Positions 5,822 to 13,569 of a DNA stretch of 14,131 bases are shown here, piece after piece (position 1 is the first letter of the stretch; each line of letters begins with the position of its first letter). A program made the position numbers and the translations under genes. A model generated the notes under the pieces. It was not told the DNA's origin and searched no databases. It saw nothing but the letters and a program-made list of their open reading frames with translations. Source of the stretch: Holosporaceae bacterium 'Namur' (lineage in GTDB: Bacteria; Pseudomonadota; Alphaproteobacteria; Rickettsiales; Midichloriaceae); NCBI GenBank assembly GCA_014116815.1, contig JACGYV010000033.1, forward strand, positions 1 through 14,131. The letters are read 5' to 3'.

Positions 5822-7045
5822 ATGAAAGTTAAAGATAAAAAATCTATAGCTCAAAATGTGTTTGACTGGGTTGAATACCGCTTGCCGGTTTTTTCATTTA
5901 TAAAACATAATGCCGAATACCAAACGCCTAAGAACTTGAACTATGCATGGAACTTCGGTTCGCTTGCAGGGCTTGCTCTTGTTATACAAATTTTAACCGG
6001 CTTATTTTTAGCTATGCAATATACCCCGCATGTAAAAATGGCTTTTGATAGTGTCGAGCATATTATGCGTGATGTTAACTACGGGTGGTTAATTCGTTAT
6101 ATGCATGCGGTGGGCGCTTCTATGTTTTTCATCGTAGTTTATCTTCATATTGCCCGAAGCTTATTTTACGGTTCGTATAAAGCACCTCGGGAAATGGTTT
6201 GGTTTTTCGGAATTCTAATCTTCCTGCTTATGATGGCAACCGCGTTTATGGGATATGTATTACCATGGGGGCAGATGAGTTTTTGGGGAGCAAAGGTAAT
6301 CACCAGCTTATTCTCGGCGATTCCTTTTATTGGTGAAAGCATAGTTGTATGGCTATGGGGCGGTTTCTCGGTTGATAACCCGACTTTAAACAGGTTTTTC
6401 GCCCTGCACTTTTTACTGCCCTTTGTAATTGTCGGAGTAATTATAATCCATATTGTTGCTCTCCACATTCACGGCTCTAATAACCCGACGGGAGTGGAAG
6501 TTAAATCTAAAAAAGATACGATTCCTTTTCATCCTTATTACACGGTAAAGGACTTCTTCGGTATCGGGATTTTCTTCTTGGTCTTCTTTGCATTTTTGTT
6601 TTTTGAACCTAACAAGTTGGGTCATCCGGATAATTATATAGAAGCTAACCCGTTGGTTACTCCGCCTCATATAGTGCCTGAGTGGTATTTCCTACCTTTT
6701 TATGCAATTCTTCGTTCGATTCCAGATAAGTTACTCGGAGTGCTTGCTATGTTTGGCGCTATACTTGTGCTCTTTATTTTACCGTGGCTGGATCGTTCTC
6801 CCGTTAAGAGTGCAAATTACAGGCCGATATTCAGAATATTTACCTTTATATTTTGCATTAACTTCATGATACTCGGCTATATCGGCGGTAACCCTCCTGA
6901 AGAACCTTATATCACAATCGGACAAATCTCTACGGCCTGGTACTTCTTTCACTTCTTTGTAATATTACCTTTACTTAGTAAGTTTGAAAGAACGCGAACA
7001 TTGCCTGAATCAATTGATGCTGCTTATAAGGTTAAAATTTTATAA
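5822..7045 (+). CDS. petB: Ubiquinol-cytochrome c reductase cytochrome b subunit
   Basis: This 407-residue integral membrane protein carries both b hemes and the quinone sites of the bc1 complex. Heme ligands are visible as two histidine pairs with normal spacing: H95 (RYMHAVGAS) and H109 (VYLHIARS), and H196 (ALHFLLPF) and H210. WGQMSFWGA (149-157) and the Qo-site PEWY (286-289) are intact. About eight hydrophobic helices span the protein, starting near 45. The length is that of complete mitochondrial and alphaproteobacterial cytochrome b, not the split b6/subunit IV form. AGGA at the end of petA is the likely ribosome-binding site. A strong hairpin follows, and cytochrome c1 (petC) is not found downstream in this window. 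Confidence 0.96.
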   Translation: MKVKDKKSIAQNVFDWVEYRLPVFSFIKHNAEYQTPKNLNYAWNFGSLAGLALVIQILTGLFLAMQYTPHVKMAFDSVEHIMRDVNYGWLIRYMHAVGASMFFIVVYLHIARSLFYGSYKAPREMVWFFGILIFLLMMATAFMGYVLPWGQMSFWGAKVITSLFSAIPFIGESIVVWLWGGFSVDNPTLNRFFALHFLLPFVIVGVIIIHIVALHIHGSNNPTGVEVKSKKDTIPFHPYYTVKDFFGIGIFFLVFFAFLFFEPNKLGHPDNYIEANPLVTPPHIVPEWYFLPFYAILRSIPDKLLGVLAMFGAILVLFILPWLDRSPVKSANYRPIFRIFTFIFCINFMILGYIGGNPPEEPYITIGQISTAWYFFHFFVILPLLSKFERTRTLPESIDAAYKVKIL

Positions 7046-7061
7046 TATACCTTTAAGTTGA

Positions 7062-7100
7062 ACAAAAGCGCATTTTATAAATAATGCGCTTTTGTGTTTT
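7062..7100 (+). terminator. Rho-independent terminator after petB
   Basis: ACAAAAGCGCATT (7062-7074) pairs perfectly over 13 bases with AATGCGCTTTTGT (7083-7095) across an 8-base loop, followed by GTTTT. It closes petA-petB. Because the genes converge and the stem itself carries a T-rich right arm in both directions, it may also serve the minus-strand gene ending at 7099. An alternative hairpin with 7101-7110 overlaps it (see findings). Confidence 0.85.
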
Positions 7101-8277
7101 AGCGCATTATCCCACTTGATTGTAAATCACTCACCCCTTCAGCTAAATTTTCCAAGCTTTTGGATACTCTATCGGCGAACTTAGTTACTTTTTTCATTGC
7201 ATAGTTTTTTAATGATATACAAGTTTTATATGAAACATCGGCAAATATCTTTCTATCTTCTTCAGTTGAAGTTGCAATATTATTGATAACAGGTTTTCCA
7301 TAATTATAAAAAAGTAGACCGCAAGTTAAACTTAAAGAACTTAAAATTATGCTGCTTCCAATGGACTGTAAGTGTTGATTTAAATTCATGCAATTAAACC
7401 CAAAACCTAATTTAGGATAATAATTTCCACACATACTAATGTTGATTAAATTAGGTATCATTGGAGGTATTAGGGCGGATACAGGATAATTAATCGGTTT
7501 AATACTTGTTACTTTTTCCACTGCTTGGGTTATTATATGGGGTAGTAATAGTATAGATCCGGTTATCCCATATAGTAAAATTTCTCCCAAGTGGGGTATA
7601 TGATCTGCTTCAGAACTGATATCTGATACTTTGCTCTCTATTATAATAAATATCAGTGGAATTGTTAGTTGCATACCTACTTTTTCAAATTTGGTATTAT
7701 AAGTAAAATACATCATTCCCGCTACTCCGCACAGCATAGTAGCTTCAAGAGGTAAAAATGATATTCCCATCCCTAAAGCTACAGCGGTTCCAAATAATAG
7801 AGGTATAGCTTTTTTGCAGGTTTTTACCCTCGCTTCATATATTTCCTGCCTAAGCGGCTCAATCAGCGCCTTATTTTCTTTAGATATAGGTTTTATATAA
7901 GAAGCAATTTCACGAAGCATTTCATTGGGCAAAGGTGCTTTTGAAAAATATTCCAAGCATACAGGTAAATTATTAATTGCTGTTAATGCGTTATACAAAT
8001 TTAATTTATATAAATATGAATAGTGATCACCTTTTTTATAAAAAGGTTTTATTCCCTCTTCCAATAAAGATATTACCTTTTCTTTTTTATTATATTCAAG
8101 TGCTAAGTCAAGGAAGGCTCTTAGTCTAGTAAAAGGTTTCACTCCTTTTTCCATTATAAATAGTGCCGTTTCCTTACTATTAAATTTAAGAGCAAGGTCA
8201 AAAGAAACTCTTAGTATATGCTCATAATAGAGCTTAGTTTCAGTAGTAGTTAGATTTTCAAATATTTTATTTTGCAT
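7099..8277 (-). CDS. Ankyrin-like / F-box-like multi-pass membrane protein (3' part of a frameshifted gene)
   Basis: No named family is recognised. The 392 residues contain two tandem ankyrin-like helical repeats with a 30-residue period, LALKFNSKETALFIMEKGVK (28-47) and LALEYNKKEKVISLLEEGIK (58-77). An F-box-like LPNEMLREIASYI (116-128) follows, then several hydrophobic segments (about 157-193, 203-214, 230-250, 264-281, 305-325). The C-terminal block has IFADVSYKTC (344-353) and KVTKFADRVSKS. It is paralogous over its length to the protein at 8694-10064. Comparison shows that its N-terminal part lies in the neighbouring frame (8267-8614), so the ATG at 8277 is probably not the ancestral start and has no ribosome-binding site. 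It may be a membrane-inserted effector; if translated from 8277 it lacks its first domain. Confidence 0.6.
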   Translation of the reverse strand: MQNKIFENLTTTETKLYYEHILRVSFDLALKFNSKETALFIMEKGVKPFTRLRAFLDLALEYNKKEKVISLLEEGIKPFYKKGDHYSYLYKLNLYNALTAINNLPVCLEYFSKAPLPNEMLREIASYIKPISKENKALIEPLRQEIYEARVKTCKKAIPLLFGTAVALGMGISFLPLEATMLCGVAGMMYFTYNTKFEKVGMQLTIPLIFIIIESKVSDISSEADHIPHLGEILLYGITGSILLLPHIITQAVEKVTSIKPINYPVSALIPPMIPNLINISMCGNYYPKLGFGFNCMNLNQHLQSIGSSIILSSLSLTCGLLFYNYGKPVINNIATSTEEDRKIFADVSYKTCISLKNYAMKKVTKFADRVSKSLENLAEGVSDLQSSGIMR

Positions 8278-8614
8278 GAAAATTTAATACATCTTTACTG
8301 TTATTAATCGCGGCTAAATAAAATAGAATTCCGTACGACCAATATAACTTTATTTGTTTATCTTTTTTTATATAAAAAGTGTCCTTAGCATTTATATTAT
8401 ATTTTTTATCATCATATTCGGAATAAGATTCATATTCTCGTTTATACTTCTCAAAACGAGTGATAGTATTTTCGATATCATTATTTAAAATATTATGAAT
8501 TATTTCCTTTTCAAAATTATAGAAAAAGAGATTTTTAATTTTTATTTTAAATCCTTTAACAAAAATTACATGCGATTTCATTATTATCGGTGCACTAATA
8601 TTTATATATAACAT
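8267..8614 (-). pseudogene. 5' fragment of the frameshifted ankyrin-like gene
   Basis: The 115 residues align with the N-terminal region of the 456-residue paralogue: IIHNILNNDIENTITRFEKY (39-58) against its IIKSGDLDQIRAYLED, and LFYLAAINNSKDVLNF against its LCHLAAMNNNKEILHY. The frame then runs out in HAK and stop. Removing one base from the run of four (8279-8282 on the plus strand) joins it to the downstream ORF as VLNFMQNKIFENL, matching the paralogue's layout. Alignment suggests that the ancestral start is the ATG at 8581 rather than 8614. The two ORFs overlap by 11 bases. Most likely a recent frameshift; programmed frameshifting or translational coupling is less likely. Confidence 0.65.
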
Positions 8615-8693
8615 TATAATATATAAATATTAAAATTATATTTCGATACAAAGTTATGTAACTAAACTTTAAGTTTAATAGAGTATTAATAAC

Positions 8694-10064
8694 CTAACGA
8701 GCTATTCCTTCTCCTACTACGTTGAGCTGTGAATTATTTGAGCTTTTTGCTATTTTATCGGTAAATTTTTCTACACTTCTCATTACATAATCTTTCGCAC
8801 GCAAGCAGGTTTTATATGAAGCATCGGCAAATATTTCCACTTCCGGGCGGATTAAACTTATCCCGTAGTTAAGCCATGGTTTTAATCCATGCCCTTCAGA
8901 TGCATTCAATATATTACTCATACCTGTTCCTACCCCATAAATTAAAATTAATGAACCAATACAAGAGAGATAACTATATTCATAGTTAAAAGCATAATTA
9001 GTAACGGCAAACGTAACTATTCCGGCAAGCGCTGTTCCTGCAAGTTTTAAATTACTATTAAGTTCATCTCCTAATGATCTGAATCTTTCAACTGCAACCA
9101 TTGATATTAAATTTGTTACTACTGAATCCATTCCTCCTAAGAAATAGGATAATAATGCAAAATTCACTGTTTCAGAAAATATTAGTGCATTTTTCTTGTA
9201 TTCTGTATTATATACAAAATACATCAAGCCAACCCTGGTGCAAAGTATAGTTGTAATTAACGGGGAGGTTAAGCTTGTCCCTAACCATAAACCCAAAGAA
9301 GTTCCTAAAAAAATACTACCGCATACTATAGCACTATTTTTCCTTTCTTCAATTATTTCATCTCTGCAAGATACCATGAGTTCAATGTTTTCAAGCGCAT
9401 ATTTTTTATATGACCAAATATGTTCAATTATCTCAGCAGGTAACCCGCTATAATGCCCTATAAATAACTTAAAAATATTTTCTTTATTTAAAGCATTATA
9501 TAATGTTATTTTATATAAATATGAATAGGGTTCTTCACTTCCAAACATATCTCTGTTCTTTGCCCATAGAGGATGTTTATATAAAGGTCTTACCCCTTTC
9601 TCCAATAAAAATGCTGCTGTTTCTTTGTTACCGAACTCAAGCGCAACATCAAGAGCATTCAAGATAATATAATTTTGATAAGATAATGAAAAATTTTGAA
9701 ATTTTACAGTTTGAAATAGATAATGTAATATTTCTTTATTATTATTCATTGCAGCTAAGTGGCATAAGGAAATATATAACCATTGAAGAGTTATATTATT
9801 TTGTTGTTTGTTATAAGGGATAGTTATGGTTTTAAAAGTACTTACAATATAGTTATTAATATAATATGCATGAGTATGTAAAGTTTGCTGATTACGGTTT
9901 ACCACCTCTATATCATTAATATCCTCTAAATAAGCCCTTATTTGATCCAAATCTCCGGATTTAATTATTTCTATGAGAGGAAGCCCTATATTCAAAGGAA
10001 CATCTTGCACCTCAATTTGTCGGCCTTTTATAACGGTTTTATAATTAAATTTTCCATTTAACAT
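8694..10064 (-). CDS. Ankyrin-like / F-box-like multi-pass membrane protein (intact paralogue)
   Basis: This 456-residue protein is the intact member of the local pair; I know no characterised homologue. Seen in order: a helical N-terminal region (about 26-120) with weak ankyrin character (LIEIIKSGDLDQIRAYLED, CHLAAMNNNKEILHYLF), one clear ankyrin-like unit, LDVALEFGNKETAAFLLEKG (138-157), and an F-box-like LPAEIIEHIWSY (208-219). Then come hydrophobic segments at about 245-262, 268-285, 293-311, 340-358 and 363-382, and a conserved tail with IFADASYKTC (411-420) and VEKFTDKIAKS. The start agrees with the paralogue alignment. No export signal or good ribosome-binding site is visible. The ankyrin plus F-box-like layout recalls host-directed effectors that recruit SCF ubiquitin ligases. 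That function is inference. Confidence 0.7.
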   Translation of the reverse strand: MLNGKFNYKTVIKGRQIEVQDVPLNIGLPLIEIIKSGDLDQIRAYLEDINDIEVVNRNQQTLHTHAYYINNYIVSTFKTITIPYNKQQNNITLQWLYISLCHLAAMNNNKEILHYLFQTVKFQNFSLSYQNYIILNALDVALEFGNKETAAFLLEKGVRPLYKHPLWAKNRDMFGSEEPYSYLYKITLYNALNKENIFKLFIGHYSGLPAEIIEHIWSYKKYALENIELMVSCRDEIIEERKNSAIVCGSIFLGTSLGLWLGTSLTSPLITTILCTRVGLMYFVYNTEYKKNALIFSETVNFALLSYFLGGMDSVVTNLISMVAVERFRSLGDELNSNLKLAGTALAGIVTFAVTNYAFNYEYSYLSCIGSLILIYGVGTGMSNILNASEGHGLKPWLNYGISLIRPEVEIFADASYKTCLRAKDYVMRSVEKFTDKIAKSSNNSQLNVVGEGIAR

Positions 10065-10163
10065 TTAACTTTTCACAACAATATTTATCATGAAGGCTAC
10101 TTTTAACATAAAAAAAGTATTTTAATATTTTTAATATATTAAATTTATATGAAGGTACTTAGT

Positions 10164-12746
10164 TTATTTTAATTGTAAAATAAACTCCCTTACCTTCTCA
10201 ACAGCCTGATCAATACCGCTTACCTTAGTTCCCCCGGCCTGAGCCATATCGGCTTTTCCTCCGCCTTTGCCTTCTATCTCGGCTAAAGCCGCTTTAATTA
10301 TATCTCCGGCTTTATATGTAGTTTGTAGATTGGGGCTCACCAACACCATAAGCGATACCCTCTCTTCAAAAGTGGTAGTTAGTAGTATGACCCCCTCTTT
10401 TGCTTGTTTTTGAATTTCAAGTGCAATGGTTTTTAACTCTTGAGGCGCAATATTTATAAGCTTTTTAACCGTGAAGTTAACGCTTCCGAGTTCTTCCGAA
10501 GTAATTTCCGATGATAAAGCGAGCGCTATCCTGAGTGAAGAAATTTCTTTTTCAGCTTTTCGTTTTTCTTCAATTAATGATTCCACCCTTGCGTGTATAT
10601 CATTTTCCGAGCATTTTAGCATGCCGGCAGTGTCTTTAATTATTTCTTCCTTAAGTATAACATAATTTAAAGCATCCAGCGCCGTAACCGCTTCAATTCT
10701 TCTTACACCCGCAGCTATAGCCTCTTCTGAAATAATTTTGAACTGACCGATATCTCCGGTTCTTGCCACGTGGGTTCCGCCGCACAACTCCAAAGAATCA
10801 CCCATACCGATGGTTCTTACTTCCTCACCGTACTTTTCACCGAAAAGTGCCATCGCACCTTTTTCTATAGCTTTATCCATGGAAGAAAGTTCCGTAAGCA
10901 CCTCATGATTTTTAATAACCATTCGGTTCACTTCTTTTTCAATTTTCTGTATCTGCTCTTTACTTAAAGCCTGCGCATGGGAAAAATCAAAACGCAGTTT
11001 TTCTGCGGTAACAAGCGAGCCCTTTTGTGTAACATGTTCGCCTAATTGTTCTCTTAAAACCTTATGAAGTAGATGAGTTGCGGAGTGATTTGCTCTTATC
11101 CTTTCCCTTCTTTCAACATCAATTTTAGCATGTACCGTATCTCCGCATTTTATCTCTCCATTGAGAACAGTAATATGGCCGAAAATATGGGAAGCAAATT
11201 TTTTAGTATCTTTTACTTTATGTTGGTTAATGAACCCAGAATCTCCTACCTGGCCTCCTGATTCCGCATAAAACGGGGTTTGATTTAAAACTATGATTGC
11301 TTCTCCACCCGAAGCTTGTTCCACAGGTTTACCGTCAACAATAATTGCTTTCACAATAGCTTCAGCTTCATCTGACACATAGCCTAAAAACTCGGTAGCA
11401 CCTGAAGTTTCATGGATATTAAACCAAACTTCATCGGTTGCTTTTTCCCCCGATCCCACCCATGCGGCTCTGGCTCTTTTCCTTTGAGCTTCCATCTCTT
11501 TTTCAAAACCGGTTTCGTCAACCGTGATTTGCTTGGATCTTAATATATCTTTAGTTAAATCAAGCGGGAACCCGTAAGTATCATAAAGTTTGAATGCTAC
11601 CTCACCTTTCAGTTCTTCGCCTACGCTTAAATTTTCAATATTTGAATTTAATAATTTTAATCCTCTATCCAAAGTCTCTCTAAACTTTACTTCCTCAAGA
11701 TTTAAAGTTGTAGTAATAACCGCTTCGGCTCTTTTCAGTTCAGGGTAAGCATCACCCATTTCATTTACGAGAGTGCGTACTAATTTATGCATCAAAGGCT
11801 CCTTAGCACCTAATATATGAATATGACGCATAGCTCTTCGCATAATTCTTCGCAAAACATATCCCCTACCCTCGTTAGACGGCAAAACTCCATCTGCAAT
11901 AAGAAATGCACCGGATCTTAAATGATCTGCGATAACTCGATGTGAAGTAAGATTTTCATAATTGCCCGATATCTGCTCTGAAGCTTTGATAAGGCTTTTA
12001 AACAAATCAGTTTCATAATTATGATTAGTGCCTTGCAGTACGGCTGAAATTCTCTCGAGTCCCATACCGGTATCAATACACGGTTTCGGTAATGTAATTC
12101 TGGAGCCGTCGGCTAACTGCTCATATTGCATAAATACCAAGTTCCAGATTTCTACAAATCTATCACCATCCGCTTCTTTCGTTCCGGGTAACCCTCCCCA
12201 ATATTTATCACCGTGATCGTAAAATATTTCCGAGCAAGGGCCGCAAGGACCGGTATCTCCCATTGACCAGAAGTTGTCGGTCGTGGCAATTCTAATTATC
12301 TTTTGATCAGAAAAACCGGTAACTTTTTTCCAAATTTTATAAGCTTCTTCATCATTATGATAAATTGTAATATAAATCTTATCCGTATTTAAGCCGACCT
12401 CTTTAGTTAAATAGTTCCAAGCAAGTAAAATAGCTTCATCTTTAAAATAATCTCCGAAAGAGAAATTTCCTAACATCTCAAAAAATGTATGATGCCGTGC
12501 CGTGTAACCCACATTTTCCAAATCATTATGTTTTCCGCCGGCACGTACGCATTTTTGTGCCGTGCTTACTCTCTTATTAACTGCAACTTCAGCACCGGTA
12601 AAATAATTTTTAAACGGCACCATGCCGGCACTGGTAAACATCAAGCTCGGGTCATTGCGAGGAACGAGAGAACCGGAAGGTATTATTTTATGATCATTCT
12701 TTTCAAAATATTCTAGGAAGGATTTTCTAACCTGATTTACCAGCAT
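10164..12746 (-). CDS. alaS: Alanine--tRNA ligase
   Basis: This complete 860-residue class II synthetase charges tRNA-Ala in the cytoplasm and hydrolyses mischarged Ser- and Gly-tRNA-Ala. The aminoacylation core occupies about 1-240, with SLMFTSAGMVPFKNYF (34-49), the RHHTFFEMLGNFSFGDYF block (84-101) and DTGMGLER (225-232). The tRNA-recognition region follows. The editing domain carries both zinc-site motifs: HSATH (H554, H558) and CGGTH (C655, H659). The C-terminal DHHA1/C-Ala part ends with GKGGGKADMAQAGG (827-840). The length is only slightly below the usual 870-880 residues. All motifs are intact. It is flanked by short gaps, with no visible Shine-Dalgarno and no obvious terminator. Confidence 0.97.
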   Translation of the reverse strand: MLVNQVRKSFLEYFEKNDHKIIPSGSLVPRNDPSLMFTSAGMVPFKNYFTGAEVAVNKRVSTAQKCVRAGGKHNDLENVGYTARHHTFFEMLGNFSFGDYFKDEAILLAWNYLTKEVGLNTDKIYITIYHNDEEAYKIWKKVTGFSDQKIIRIATTDNFWSMGDTGPCGPCSEIFYDHGDKYWGGLPGTKEADGDRFVEIWNLVFMQYEQLADGSRITLPKPCIDTGMGLERISAVLQGTNHNYETDLFKSLIKASEQISGNYENLTSHRVIADHLRSGAFLIADGVLPSNEGRGYVLRRIMRRAMRHIHILGAKEPLMHKLVRTLVNEMGDAYPELKRAEAVITTTLNLEEVKFRETLDRGLKLLNSNIENLSVGEELKGEVAFKLYDTYGFPLDLTKDILRSKQITVDETGFEKEMEAQRKRARAAWVGSGEKATDEVWFNIHETSGATEFLGYVSDEAEAIVKAIIVDGKPVEQASGGEAIIVLNQTPFYAESGGQVGDSGFINQHKVKDTKKFASHIFGHITVLNGEIKCGDTVHAKIDVERRERIRANHSATHLLHKVLREQLGEHVTQKGSLVTAEKLRFDFSHAQALSKEQIQKIEKEVNRMVIKNHEVLTELSSMDKAIEKGAMALFGEKYGEEVRTIGMGDSLELCGGTHVARTGDIGQFKIISEEAIAAGVRRIEAVTALDALNYVILKEEIIKDTAGMLKCSENDIHARVESLIEEKRKAEKEISSLRIALALSSEITSEELGSVNFTVKKLINIAPQELKTIALEIQKQAKEGVILLTTTFEERVSLMVLVSPNLQTTYKAGDIIKAALAEIEGKGGGKADMAQAGGTKVSGIDQAVEKVREFILQLK

Positions 12747-12807
12747 TTATATTTAACCGCAATTTTTGAGCAAATGTACCACTATAAGTTTTATTTTCAA
12801 TTAAAGT

Positions 12808-13569
12808 TTATAGATTTATAAGATATTTTACTTTGAAAATACCAAGTGATAATAATCTTTCCAGGATTTGCGTCACCTCATCTTCGGTAGTGTTAAACTT
12901 TTCCAGTAATGCGATAATTATCATATCCAGGGTAACTTTTTGCATAAATAGTAATAAGAAGTGATACTCTATAGCAGAAAGTGTAAAAAGCTCTATTTTA
13001 AAGTTGTTTCTAACCACCAGGGTATATACCTTCTGACCGGTTTCTTTAATTTCTTTTAAGTCAATTTTTTGATTATAAATTTTATCAACAGGATAGTTGG
13101 AATGAAATATTCTAACTGAGGCTCGCAGTTCTAAATCGATATCATTTTCATTTATCCCGTCTAACATACATAATAATAACGGATAATCTTCTATAGCATT
13201 GCTTGATTCATGCACCAACCATTCAAACCTTGCAAGGTCTGATAAATAATCGATTTTATGAACATGATTATAACTTAAAAGAAAATCCGCCAGATTTCTG
13301 CCGTTTTCATTATCGGACCTCAAAATTGCTAAATCTTTTTTTATAAACTCTTTAGCTAACTGCTCAAAAAATTCACCTCCGAGAGCGTCATTACTTAAAG
13401 GGTATATATCTCTTAAAGAACTTATCAGCCTGCTAATAACATTATTTCTATAAACTTCAAGCATGGCTTCTTTAGGAAGATCACTACTTCTGATCAGCTT
13501 TAATATAAGCTTTGAGGCCTGCTTGGTAATAATATATCTTTCAAAGTGCTTTTGTAACTTAAGCAGCAT
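12808..13569 (-). CDS. DUF2063 protein, HvfC/BufC-like partner of an MNIO enzyme
   Basis: This 253-residue protein matches DUF2063 (PF09836), the putative DNA-binding or peptide-binding partner encoded next to DUF692 enzymes in hvf/buf operons. Family signatures: LEVYRNNVISRLISSLRDIYPL (37-58, the first Y/R/N block), GEFFEQLAKEFIKK (65-78) and YLSDLARFEWLVHES (108-122). The C-terminal half (about 145-253) is a winged-helix-like region with LFTLSAIEYHFLLLFM (194-209). Such proteins help deliver a small precursor peptide to the MNIO oxidase for cysteine modification, often linked to copper handling. It overlaps the upstream DUF692 gene by 11 bases, implying translational coupling. The length is normal and no damage is visible. 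No terminator could be identified in the 61-base gap to alaS. Confidence 0.82.
   Translation of the reverse strand: MLLKLQKHFERYIITKQASKLILKLIRSSDLPKEAMLEVYRNNVISRLISSLRDIYPLSNDALGGEFFEQLAKEFIKKDLAILRSDNENGRNLADFLLSYNHVHKIDYLSDLARFEWLVHESSNAIEDYPLLLCMLDGINENDIDLELRASVRIFHSNYPVDKIYNQKIDLKEIKETGQKVYTLVVRNNFKIELFTLSAIEYHFLLLFMQKVTLDMIIIALLEKFNTTEDEVTQILERLLSLGIFKVKYLINL

Noticed and set aside
6166..6670. Two minus-strand ORFs opposite petB
   Set aside because: They are shadows of a complete cytochrome b gene.
8590..8680. TATAAT-like elements and a TAAACTT-A-AAGTTTA palindrome between the two paralogues
   Set aside because: The region is almost pure A/T, so such matches are expected by chance; the palindrome has no T tract and too little G/C for a terminator call.
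9196..9453. Plus-strand ORF of 85 residues inside the 456-residue ankyrin-like gene
   Set aside because: It has no start context, and the minus-strand frame is supported by paralogue alignment.
10471..12716. Several plus-strand ORFs opposite alaS
   Set aside because: alaS is complete on the minus strand with all motifs; these are shadow frames.
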